A stretch of DNA of 64,000 nt from Candidatus Microgenomates bacterium. Its GTDB lineage: Bacteria; Patescibacteria; JACPGU01. The stretch is from positions 124,001-188,000 of the forward strand of contig JACPGU010000002.1 of NCBI GenBank assembly GCA_016188915.1. The letters run 5' to 3'. The notes under the pieces were generated by a model. The model made no database searches. It saw nothing but the letters and a program-made list of their open reading frames with translations, and had not been told where the DNA came from. Position numbers and translations under genes: made by a program. Shown one piece after another: positions 46,008 to 52,350 of the stretch (within the stretch, counting starts at the first letter, position 1; the number at the start of each line of letters is the position of its first letter).

Positions 46008-46024
46008 ATTTGCCCTCCTTTTTT
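45993..46024. terminator. Perfect 32-bp palindrome overlapping a start region
   Basis: AAAAAAGGAGGGCAAA joined to its exact reverse complement, with no loop bases. It looks like the dnaJ terminator, but on the minus strand its first arm contains GGAGGG, the ribosome site of the next gene, and its second arm contains that gene's TTG start. Confidence 0.8.
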
Positions 46025-46068
46025 ATTCTTTACCCTATCCTATCTTTTCTTCCGATGACAGGCAAGGT

Positions 46069-47148
46069 TTATTTTTCTTCAGCGATCTTTTTTAATTTTT
46101 CTAAAAGCTCTTTTTCTTCTCGGGATAGATTTTTAGGAACGGCAATAATGATATTAACTAGATGATCGCCATGACCATGCCCGGTAGGGCTTGCTACTCC
46201 TTTGCCCCTTAAAACGAAATGCGTGTGCGATTTTGTGCCGGCTGGAATATTCAAGATAATTGGACCGTGGATTGTTTCTATTTTTATTTTGTCTCCTAGG
46301 ACTGCTTGAGCGAAAGAGATTTCTTGGTCGGTCATAATGTCAGTCCCTTCTCTGGTAAATTTTTTGCTCGGCAGGACTTTTATCCTCAAATACAAATCGC
46401 CAGAAACATTTTGCCCAGCTTCACCTTTTTCGGCAAGCCTGATGGTTGAGTCTTCGTCTACTCCGGCCGGTATTTTGACTCTAACATCTTTGTTTTGGCG
46501 AGTTTTTCCTTTGCCGTGGCATTTGGAGCATGTGATTTCTGGGATTTCTCCGCGTCCTTCGCAGGTATGGCAAATAGTTGTTTGCGCGAAAGAACCCAAT
46601 ATAGTTCGGGTAGTTTTTTGAACTTTGCCAGCCCCTTGGCAAGTAGAGCATTTTTTTAGTTTCTCTCCTCCTTTGCCACCACAAACAAGACAAAAATCCA
46701 TAATAGAGTAGGCAATTTCTTTTTCCGCACCGAAAACTGCCTCCTCAAAAGTTAGCTGGAGTATTATCTCTATATCGCGACCCCTACCCCTGTCTTTTTG
46801 CCCTCTTGCTCCGCCAAAGAAAATATCAAACATATCATCTATTCCGCCAAAGTTTGTATTTTGGCCGAATCCTGAAAAATCAAAACCGCCTTGCGAAAAT
46901 CCGCTAAATCCTCCTCTTCCAGAAGAGCCAAAATCGGTCGTCCCGAATTGATCGTATTGAGATCTTTTTTCTTGGTCAGAAAGGACCTGATAAGCTTCGT
47001 TGATTTCTTTGAATTTTTCTTCCGCGTTCTTCTCTTTGTTTACGTCCGGATGATATTTTACCGCCAATTTTTTGAAGGCACGCTTAATATCATCAGCGGA
47101 AGCTGATTTTGGAACACCTAGGATTTGATAATAATCTTTGCTGGGCAC
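46069..47148 (-). CDS. dnaJ: Co-chaperone DnaJ (Hsp40)
   Basis: 359 aa, GTG start (the ribosome site is weak). J domain with the HPD motif (VKYHPDVNKE near 31-40), a Gly/Phe-rich region to about 110, the zinc-finger domain with four CxxCxGxG-type repeats (CLVCGGKG, CSTCQGAG, CHTCEGRG, CSKCHGKG), and a C-terminal client-binding domain. Complete, class A. It stimulates DnaK ATPase and delivers substrates. Not directly behind dnaK: a small gene with its own terminator lies between them. Confidence 0.97.
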   Translation of the reverse strand: MPSKDYYQILGVPKSASADDIKRAFKKLAVKYHPDVNKEKNAEEKFKEINEAYQVLSDQEKRSQYDQFGTTDFGSSGRGGFSGFSQGGFDFSGFGQNTNFGGIDDMFDIFFGGARGQKDRGRGRDIEIILQLTFEEAVFGAEKEIAYSIMDFCLVCGGKGGEKLKKCSTCQGAGKVQKTTRTILGSFAQTTICHTCEGRGEIPEITCSKCHGKGKTRQNKDVRVKIPAGVDEDSTIRLAEKGEAGQNVSGDLYLRIKVLPSKKFTREGTDIMTDQEISFAQAVLGDKIKIETIHGPIILNIPAGTKSHTHFVLRGKGVASPTGHGHGDHLVNIIIAVPKNLSREEKELLEKLKKIAEEK

Positions 47149-47186
47149 AAATATTGTTTACTTAATGTATTGAGCATGTATTGGAC

Positions 47187-47214
47187 GAAAAAAGTGGGAC
47201 TGCCCACTTTTTTC
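47187..47214 (-). terminator. Rho-independent terminator
   Basis: GAAAAAAGTGGG, loop ACTG, CCCACTTTTTTC: perfect 12-bp stem after the 47240-47923 gene, separating it from dnaJ. Confidence 0.88.
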
Positions 47215-47239
47215 AAAGGAAAATATTTTGTTTATATCT

Positions 47240-47923
47240 TTACATTTTTTTACCGCTGTTGGCGTCTATTTCGTAGGAAAAAGCCGCTTCATTGTCAATG
47301 ACGTATTCTACTTTCCATGAAAGATAGCGATCTTTGAGTGCTGAAAGCAGGATATTGGCATCATAAGATTTGCCCATAGAACGAATCTTGTCTCCGCCAG
47401 CCTTGTCCGCTTCTTTGAGGGCGTCTAGATATGACAATTTCATGTATTTTAGCGGGACAGCGACAGTGGCCGGATCTAGAAAATAATCTTCTTTGTAATA
47501 AATAGCTCGACGATAGTTGCTATCTCCCTCGGTATTTTTGTCTTGGTCAATTTCTATGGTCCAATAATATTCAGCCATAGAGGGAGACAGAAAGACATAT
47601 GTATTGGAACCAAGGGCGGTTTTGATACTGCCTTTATAGCGGATGAGCTTGGCTATCAGAACAGAATCGTCACGCCATTCTCTCGCTTTCGTAAAAGCAT
47701 AATCAAATTCCTGATTGACCTGTTCTGATAAAGTAGCGATTTCTTCATCGGATAGAGGATAGGCATTATTGTTTTGGATAGCATTTTGATCAGAACCTGC
47801 ATTTTCTTTGCTACTTGAAGAGTAAGACTGACCTTTATTGGTGAAAAAAAATCTTTGACCAAAAATCAAGCCACCCGCCAAAACAATCAAAACTGCCGAT
47901 ATGACAAGAATTTTTTTATTCAT
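47240..47923 (-). CDS. Membrane-anchored protein with a PepSY-like C-terminus
   Basis: 227 aa. Single N-terminal helix (about 4-25, ILVISAVLIVLAGGLIFGQRFFF), a Ser/Asn-rich linker, then a soluble domain. The final strands WKVEYVIDNEAAFSYEIDAN followed by SGKKM match the ending of PepSY-type domains (W-x-V-x-Y … YEIDAxTGK). Probably exported with the domain outside. It sits between dnaK and dnaJ, where no such gene normally occurs; a link to folding of envelope proteins is conceivable but unproven. Confidence 0.6.
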   Translation of the reverse strand: MNKKILVISAVLIVLAGGLIFGQRFFFTNKGQSYSSSSKENAGSDQNAIQNNNAYPLSDEEIATLSEQVNQEFDYAFTKAREWRDDSVLIAKLIRYKGSIKTALGSNTYVFLSPSMAEYYWTIEIDQDKNTEGDSNYRRAIYYKEDYFLDPATVAVPLKYMKLSYLDALKEADKAGGDKIRSMGKSYDANILLSALKDRYLSWKVEYVIDNEAAFSYEIDANSGKKM

Positions 47924-48053
47924 ATTTTTGTTTTAGTTTTGAAGACTATTTTTTTCATTGTAGTCTTTCTGTTTGAAAGGTGCAACACTAAAGTTTTTTT
48001 TAAAAACTTTGGAAAACATAAAATATCAACTTTCAATCTCCGATCTGAAATCT

Positions 48054-48074
48054 GCAATTTGCAATTTGCAATTC
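48054..48074. repeat. Short tandem repeat
   Basis: Three tandem GCAATT(T/C) heptamers immediately downstream of dnaK, within an AT-rich, word-like segment (about 48027-48074) similar in style to the dispersed repeats near hrcA and ruvC. Confidence 0.6.
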
Positions 48075-48075
48075 G

Positions 48076-49989
48076 TTACTTTCCTTCCTGATATTCTCCC
48101 TCTACTGTCTCATCCTTTTGTTGTTCGGTTGCTGAGTTCTTCTGTTCTTCCGCTTCCGTCTCCCCTTGTTCATTGTTCTTTGCTCCTTGGTCCTTGTAGA
48201 TAGCTTCCCCAATCTTTTGACTCGCCGTCATCAGCTCTTCAGTTTGCTTTTTGATTGTCTCAAGGTCTTCACTCTTCATTGTTTCTTTCAAGACCGTGAT
48301 TTTTTCTTCAACTTCTTTTACCACTGTTTCGTCTAGTTTCTCTTTGTTGTCGCGAATCGCTTTTTCGGTGGAATAAATCAATGTTTCTGCCATATTCTTG
48401 GCTTCAACATTTTCTTTCTTTTTCTTGTCTTCTTCGGCGTGCAGTTCGGCTTCTTTAGCCATTTTTTCCACTTCTTCTTTGGAGAGACCGGAAGAGCCGG
48501 TAATAGTGATTTTTTGCTCCTTGTTGGTCCCTTTGTCCACTGCCTTGACATTCAAAATACCGTTAGCGTCAATGTCAAAAGATACTTCTACTTGTGGCAC
48601 ACCTCGAGGCGCCGGCGCGATGCCATCTAAAATAAATCGGCCGAGCGTTTTGTTATCAGTTGCCATTTCTCTTTCACCTTGGAGAATATGAATTTCAACC
48701 GATGGCTGATTGTCCGCCGCGGTGGAGAATACTTGCGTTTTGCTGGTCGGCACGGTGGTATTTCTTTCAATCAATTTCGTGGAAATCCCGCCCATCGTCT
48801 CAATGCCCAGCGACAAAGGAGTCACATCCAAGAGCAGGACATCTTTGACATCGCCACCCAAGACACCACCCTGGATAGCGGCGCCGATGGCGACTACTTC
48901 ATCGGGGTTAACACCCTGATGCGGATCTTTGCCAAAAAACTTTTTGACTGCTTCTACGACCAAGGGCATTCTCGTCATACCGCCGACCAAGATTACTTCG
49001 TCTATCTCGGAGGTCTTCAGCCCCGCGTCTTTGAGCGCGTTCTCGCACGGCTTCAAAGTCATCTCTACCAGTTCGCCGACTATTTTTTCTAGTTGGGCCC
49101 TTGTAAATTTGATGTTCAAATGTTTCGGACCAGCGCTATCGGCTGTAATGAAGGGGATATTGATATCCGTTTCCATACTGGAAGACAGCTCATGCTTGGC
49201 CTTTTCCGCGCCTTCCTTCAATCTTTGCAGAGCCATTTTGTCGCTCGTGAGATCTATCCCCTCTGTTTTTTTGAATTCAGCAATCAGCCAGTCAATTATT
49301 TTTTGGTCGAAGTCGTCGCCACCGAGATGCGTATTGCCGTTGGTGGATTTCACTTCAAAAACTCCGTCTCCCAGCTCCAAAATAGAAATATCAAAAGTTC
49401 CACCTCCGAGGTCGTAGACGGCAACTTTTTCGTTCTTTTTCTTGTCCAAGCCGTAGGCCAGCGCCGCCGCGGTCGGTTCGTTGATGATTCTTTTGACATC
49501 CAAGCCCGCTATTTTACCCGCATCCTTAGTGGCTTGTCTTTGCGCGTCGTTGAAATAGGCCGGTACGGTGATAACGGCTTCTGTTACCTTTTCGCCGAGG
49601 AAGGACTCCGCGTCGGCTTTCAGTTTGCTCAAAACCATGGCCGAGATTTCAGGAGCGGAATAGCTTTTGTCGCCCATTTTCACCATCACATGGTCGTCTT
49701 TACCCTTTTCTATATGGTAGGGCATGGTTTTGATGTCTTTCTGTGTTTCTTTATCAGAATACGAACGACCGATAAATCTTTTTACTGAAAAAACGGTGTT
49801 GTCGGAATTGGTGACCGCTTGTCTTTTGGCGATCTGCCCAACCAGTCGTTCACCAGTCTTCGTTGTCGCCACGATAGAGGGAGTCGTCCTATTCCCCTCC
49901 GCATTCGTTATAATCTCCGCCTTCCCACCCCTCATCACCGCAACCGCGGAGTTAGTTGTGCCTAAATAGATACCTATGATTTTTGACAT
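48076..49989 (-). CDS. dnaK: Chaperone DnaK (Hsp70) with Tyr in place of catalytic Asp8
   Basis: 637 aa, full length. Nucleotide-binding domain with VKRFIGRSY, INEPTAAALAYG, VYDLGGGTFDISILE and VGGMTRMPLV, then the substrate domain (DVTPLSLGIETMGG, ILQGEREMA) and helical lid. The first phosphate loop reads GIYLGTTNS instead of the near-invariant GIDLGTTNS: codon 8 is TAT (49966-49968), one base from GAT. In studied Hsp70s this Asp positions Mg-ATP, and changing it impairs ATP turnover (family knowledge). All other catalytic positions I can check (Lys, Glu, Thr) are kept. Strong AAAGGAGC ribosome site. Downstream are the PepSY-like gene and dnaJ. Confidence 0.97.
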   Translation of the reverse strand: MSKIIGIYLGTTNSAVAVMRGGKAEIITNAEGNRTTPSIVATTKTGERLVGQIAKRQAVTNSDNTVFSVKRFIGRSYSDKETQKDIKTMPYHIEKGKDDHVMVKMGDKSYSAPEISAMVLSKLKADAESFLGEKVTEAVITVPAYFNDAQRQATKDAGKIAGLDVKRIINEPTAAALAYGLDKKKNEKVAVYDLGGGTFDISILELGDGVFEVKSTNGNTHLGGDDFDQKIIDWLIAEFKKTEGIDLTSDKMALQRLKEGAEKAKHELSSSMETDINIPFITADSAGPKHLNIKFTRAQLEKIVGELVEMTLKPCENALKDAGLKTSEIDEVILVGGMTRMPLVVEAVKKFFGKDPHQGVNPDEVVAIGAAIQGGVLGGDVKDVLLLDVTPLSLGIETMGGISTKLIERNTTVPTSKTQVFSTAADNQPSVEIHILQGEREMATDNKTLGRFILDGIAPAPRGVPQVEVSFDIDANGILNVKAVDKGTNKEQKITITGSSGLSKEEVEKMAKEAELHAEEDKKKKENVEAKNMAETLIYSTEKAIRDNKEKLDETVVKEVEEKITVLKETMKSEDLETIKKQTEELMTASQKIGEAIYKDQGAKNNEQGETEAEEQKNSATEQQKDETVEGEYQEGK

Positions 49990-50060
49990 ATATGCTCCTT
50001 TCTTTTAATTAGATATTGTTATTGAATTAGTTTAATATTTTGCTTAAATAAGGTATTTAC

Positions 50061-50088
50061 TTGACAAATAATACTATTGCTGTATAAT
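50061..50088 (+). promoter_or_regulatory. Consensus sigma-70 promoter
   Basis: TTGACA (50061-50066), 16 bp, TATAAT (50083-50088). Both hexamers are perfect. It points away from dnaK, into the micro-ORF locus. Confidence 0.8.
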
Positions 50089-50275
50089 GTCATTACCTAA
50101 AGACGAAGTCTTAATATTTTGCCTAACCCAGTTTCGTCCAGGATTAGGATGGGGAAGTTTCGCATTATTTGGAGCTGTAATCGCGTCGGTATTCGACCTT
50201 TTCATGTGGTTTGTTATCTTAGCCGACAGGAAGGGTAAAAAAGAAGGAGGCAAAAAGCGCAATGAAAAACTCTGA
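50087..50275 (+). CDS. Possible small membrane protein (62 aa)
   Basis: MSLPKDEVLIFCLTQF… with one hydrophobic span (about 24-46, SFALFGAVIASVFDLFMWFV) and a Lys-rich tail. Its ATG overlaps the -10 box, so it would precede the expected transcription start; no later in-frame start occurs until the ATG at 50204. Either it is read from another promoter or only a shorter form is made. Could be an accidental frame. Confidence 0.3.
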   Translation: MSLPKDEVLIFCLTQFRPGLGWGSFALFGAVIASVFDLFMWFVILADRKGKKEGGKKRNEKL

Positions 50276-50375
50276 TCAGTTCCTTGTAGATTTGATAGGC
50301 AGGAATATTTTCGCCACAGGATTCTTGGTTCTTGGCCTCATCTTGCTTGCCTTGACGGCCTGCGGATATCTCTGA
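50262..50375 (+). CDS. Candidate 37-aa membrane peptide
   Basis: MKNSDQFLVDLIGRNIFATG then a hydrophobic helix FLVLGLILLALTACGYL. GGAGG lies at 50246-50250, 11 bases upstream of the ATG at 50262. Promoter upstream and terminator downstream frame it. Resembles small hydrophobic stress or membrane peptides in design only; no homologue recognised. Confidence 0.45.
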   Translation: MKNSDQFLVDLIGRNIFATGFLVLGLILLALTACGYL

Positions 50376-50407
50376 ATCTTCTGGTCGAAACATCTCTTGT
50401 TCTCCTG

Positions 50408-50444
50408 TTGGCTCCATGCTCTGCGTGGAGCCAATTTGTTTTTT
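50408..50444 (+). terminator. Rho-independent terminator of the micro-ORF unit
   Basis: TTGGCTCCA, 9-nt loop, TGGAGCCAA, then TTTGTTTTTT. Perfect 9-bp stem. Confidence 0.85.
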
Positions 50445-50540
50445 ATCTGTCATCCTCGAGCTCATGTTCGGTAATCCGAGCAGGAAATCGAGGATCCAGT
50501 ACATTCGAAATATAATAATATTCTATTCTTGTTGTTCTGG

Positions 50541-50561
50541 ATTCCGCATCAAGTGCGGAAT
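50541..50561. repeat. REP-like palindrome
   Basis: ATTCCGCA, 5-nt loop, TGCGGAAT, inside the phrase CTGGATTCCGCATCAAGTGC…GAATGAC, which has the look of a dispersed genomic palindrome. A related one-sided form (ATCCTCGA … TCGAGGATCC) lies at about 50452-50500. Confidence 0.55.
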
Positions 50562-50600
50562 GACAATTTTGCTTATCAACTTACTTGCTTATTGGCTTTT

Positions 50601-50636
50601 TCAACTGTCGACAAATTGTCGGCAGTTGATTTTTTT
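50601..50636 (+). terminator. Second terminator-like hairpin
   Basis: TCAACTGTCGACAA / TTGTCGGCAGTTGA (one G-T pair) followed by seven T. Strong stem; what it ends is unclear, possibly readthrough from 50061 or protection of grpE from antisense. Confidence 0.7.
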
Positions 50637-50701
50637 AACAATATAGCAGTGTAGCAATATAACCCTCCGCTCGCTTTTTAATTTCTTAATTTTTTATTTT
50701 C

Positions 50702-51181
50702 TTAGTTTCTTTTCTTCGCCACTTTCACCCTCGGATACTTCACCACTCTTTCGCCGATTCGGTAGCCGGGTTCGAATTCCTCCAAAATCATTCCCTCCTC
50801 TCCCTCCGACTCTTCTTCCAGTAACGCTTCGTGGAGATTAGGGTCAAATTTCTGTCCAACCGTGATCATTTTTTCTAATCCTTCTTTTTTCAACAATTCA
50901 TCCAGCTGGATTTTGATGGCGACAATGCCTTTTGTCCACTCGCTTTCTTTTTGCTCGGTCGGAATAGCGCCAATCGCTTTTTCAAAATTGGCGACAATCG
51001 GCAACATTCCGCTGACGGAATTGACTTTCAAAAACTGCACGACCATTTCTTTTTCCTTTCCCACCTGTTTCTTGTAATTATCCAGATCCGCCATAGCGCG
51101 TTTCCAGCCATTCAAATACTCTTCCTTTTCGGCGACAATTTGTTCAATTTCCGTAGGCTTTTTTGGTTTAGGCATTTTCAT
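50702..51181 (-). CDS. grpE: Nucleotide exchange factor GrpE
   Basis: 159 aa. Long N-terminal helix (IEQIVAEKEEYLNGWKRAMADLDNYKK) then the beta domain with the conserved FDPNLHEALLEEES and EEFEPGYRIGERVVKYPRVKV (the G-Y-x-x-x-x-R-v-i-R-p-A-x-V region, in modified form). Shorter N-terminal tail than E. coli. Exchanges ADP on DnaK. Second gene after hrcA; a 118-bp AT-rich repeat separates them. No clear ribosome site. Confidence 0.95.
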   Translation of the reverse strand: MKMPKPKKPTEIEQIVAEKEEYLNGWKRAMADLDNYKKQVGKEKEMVVQFLKVNSVSGMLPIVANFEKAIGAIPTEQKESEWTKGIVAIKIQLDELLKKEGLEKMITVGQKFDPNLHEALLEEESEGEEGMILEEFEPGYRIGERVVKYPRVKVAKKRN

Positions 51182-51299
51182 AATTTTTAATTTTGTAATT
51201 TTTAATTTTGTAAATAAATCCTAATTTCTAAATTTTTAAAAATTAAGACATTGAGACATTATTTCAAAAATTAAAAATTCAAAAATTGTAAAAATTAAA
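51182..51299. repeat. AT-rich inverted-repeat segment between hrcA and grpE
   Basis: Arms made of AATTTTTAATTTTGTAA-type words on the left are mirrored by AAAATTAAAAATTCAAAAATTG-type words on the right. A similar segment lies before yebC (60656-60797), sharing TTAATTTCTAAA-like and AAATTCAAAAATTG words. Confidence 0.6.
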
Positions 51300-51986
51300 C
51301 TATTCCAACATCCTCTTTCTCTGCAAAACTCCCGCTAATTTTTCCAAATAAGGGATAATCACTTGATATGGCATTCTCGTTGGTCCGACAACTCCCAAGA
51401 CACAAGGTTGCGTGCCAAAGAGGAAACAGACGGCGACAGTGGAAAAATCTTGCGCGCCTTGGTAGGCATTCTCTCTGCCGACATAAACTCTGGCTTTTCC
51501 TAATCCGTCAAATTCCAATACTTGCACGAAATCCGGTAGATTGTCTATCAGGCGGGCGAAACGCACCGCGATCTCTTGCTCGGCAAATTCTTTTTTGCTC
51601 AAAGTTTCGGCCAGCCCCCAGGCGCGCAGGATGGTCGGCGTCACGCAAAAGGCGGTGTTATTTCCCGAAGCAACGGAAACCAGCTTTAAAATCTTGTCCA
51701 GTCCTCTTTTTTCCGCGAATTCTTTCAAGTCCTCTGCTTCCGGGAATTTTTTGGTTGAAGTCAGATGGTCAATGTAGGCGCGATAACCTTTTTCAGTCGG
51801 GATTCTGCCCGCGGAAGTGTGCGGTTGACAGATCAGACCTTCTTTTTCGAGACGACTCATCTCACCCCTGATAGTCGCCGGCGAAAAGCCCAAAAATCCC
51901 GCCATCACCCTTGACCCCACCGGATCGGAGGTAGTGATGAATTCTTCCACGATAGATTGTAGTATATTGTCTTTCCGGGATGACAT
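51300..51986 (-). CDS. hrcA: Heat-inducible transcription repressor HrcA (short form)
   Basis: 228 aa against about 340 usually. The winged-helix domain is typical (ILQSIVEEFITTSDPVGSR, GFSPATIRGEMSRLEKEGLI, QPHTSAGRIPTEKGYRAYID). The GAF-like middle is much shortened, but the C-terminal GPTRMPYQVIIPYLEKLA is kept, so the gene looks complete rather than broken. It represses chaperone genes through CIRCE; one such operator lies at 52179-52205 in front of this operon, giving autoregulation. Leader of about 220 nt carries a repeat. Confidence 0.95.
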   Translation of the reverse strand: MSSRKDNILQSIVEEFITTSDPVGSRVMAGFLGFSPATIRGEMSRLEKEGLICQPHTSAGRIPTEKGYRAYIDHLTSTKKFPEAEDLKEFAEKRGLDKILKLVSVASGNNTAFCVTPTILRAWGLAETLSKKEFAEQEIAVRFARLIDNLPDFVQVLEFDGLGKARVYVGRENAYQGAQDFSTVAVCFLFGTQPCVLGVVGPTRMPYQVIIPYLEKLAGVLQRKRMLE

Positions 51987-52178
51987 GGTTTTTGCAATTT
52001 CTAATTAACCTAATTGCTCTAATTTCTCCCGCCACCATATTGCAGATTATCAATGTAGGCGGGATCCCGCTATAAGCGGTGGTAAAAAATAACTAATGAG
52101 CCAATGCCTAAAATTGGGATTTTGTGTTTGGTTTTTTTAGGTCAATTAGATCAATTAGAAATTAGGTCAATTTGCTAT
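51987..52178 (-). other. hrcA leader region
   Basis: 192 bp between the hrcA ATG and the CIRCE element, largely occupied by a repeat with mirror-image ends. No ribosome site is visible before hrcA. Confidence 0.6.
51994..52171. repeat. Dispersed repeat, copy A (hrcA leader)
   Basis: Left end TTTCTAATTAACCTAATTGC (first 20 of a 27-base block) and right end AATTAGATCAATTAGAAATT are near mirror images. Both ends recur at 62794-62923 before ruvC. The centre of this copy holds an extra GC-rich palindromic insert (about 52028-52084, CCCGCC…GGCGGG). Confidence 0.7.
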
Positions 52179-52205
52179 CTGGCACTCTCCTATACCGAGT
52201 GCTAA
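52179..52205 (-). promoter_or_regulatory. CIRCE operator (HrcA-binding site)
   Basis: On the minus strand TTAGCACTC, nine-base spacer, GAGTGCCAG. The left arm is a perfect CIRCE arm and the right arm has two mismatches to GAGTGCTAA. It starts at the predicted transcription start of the hrcA promoter. Confidence 0.9.
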
Positions 52206-52212
52206 TATGTAC

Positions 52213-52240
52213 ATTGTACCCAAAATAAAAAACCCGTCAA
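52213..52240 (-). promoter_or_regulatory. Promoter of hrcA-grpE
   Basis: Minus strand TTGACG (52235-52240), 16 bp, TACAAT (52213-52218), with the CIRCE element beginning seven bases downstream. Confidence 0.85.
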
Positions 52241-52255
52241 GAGATTTTTATGTAC

Positions 52256-52284
52256 TTTACTTTATCGCTTAGTTATGCTATAAT
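52256..52284 (+). promoter_or_regulatory. Promoter of the radical SAM gene
   Basis: TTTACT (52256-52261), 17 bp, extended -10 TGC-TATAAT (52279-52284). Divergent to the hrcA promoter, 15 bp apart. It favours the start at 52351 over an ATG at 52285. Confidence 0.65.
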
Positions 52285-52350
52285 TTGAATAGTTCATATG
52301 AAGGTGTCAAGAAGTCCTTTTACAAAATAAACCTCAAAGGAGAGTCCGTC

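Larger units (their letters stand above)
49990..50701. other. 712-bp interval between dnaK and grpE
   Basis: Contains a near-perfect plus-strand promoter, two candidate membrane micro-ORFs, two terminators and palindromic repeats (listed separately). No dnaK CIRCE was found here; a weak minus-strand promoter may exist in the AT-rich 90 bp before dnaK. Confidence 0.6.

Noticed and set aside
47991..48011. Hairpin AAAGTTTTT / AAAAACTTT as the dnaK terminator
   Set aside because: All-AT stem next to GTTT only; too weak to call, although some terminator is expected in this gap.
49093..49788. 231-aa open frame antisense to dnaK
   Set aside because: Lies wholly inside dnaK on the other strand; composition is a reflection of dnaK codons and there is no ribosome site or domain.
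50214..50504. 96-aa minus-strand frame between dnaK and grpE
   Set aside because: Runs through the plus-strand terminator hairpin at 50408-50434 and the micro-ORFs; sequence is low in protein character.
50452..50567. Possible insertion-sequence ends at the two palindromes before grpE
   Set aside because: No transposase frame between them and no target-site duplication; REP-like palindromes fit better.
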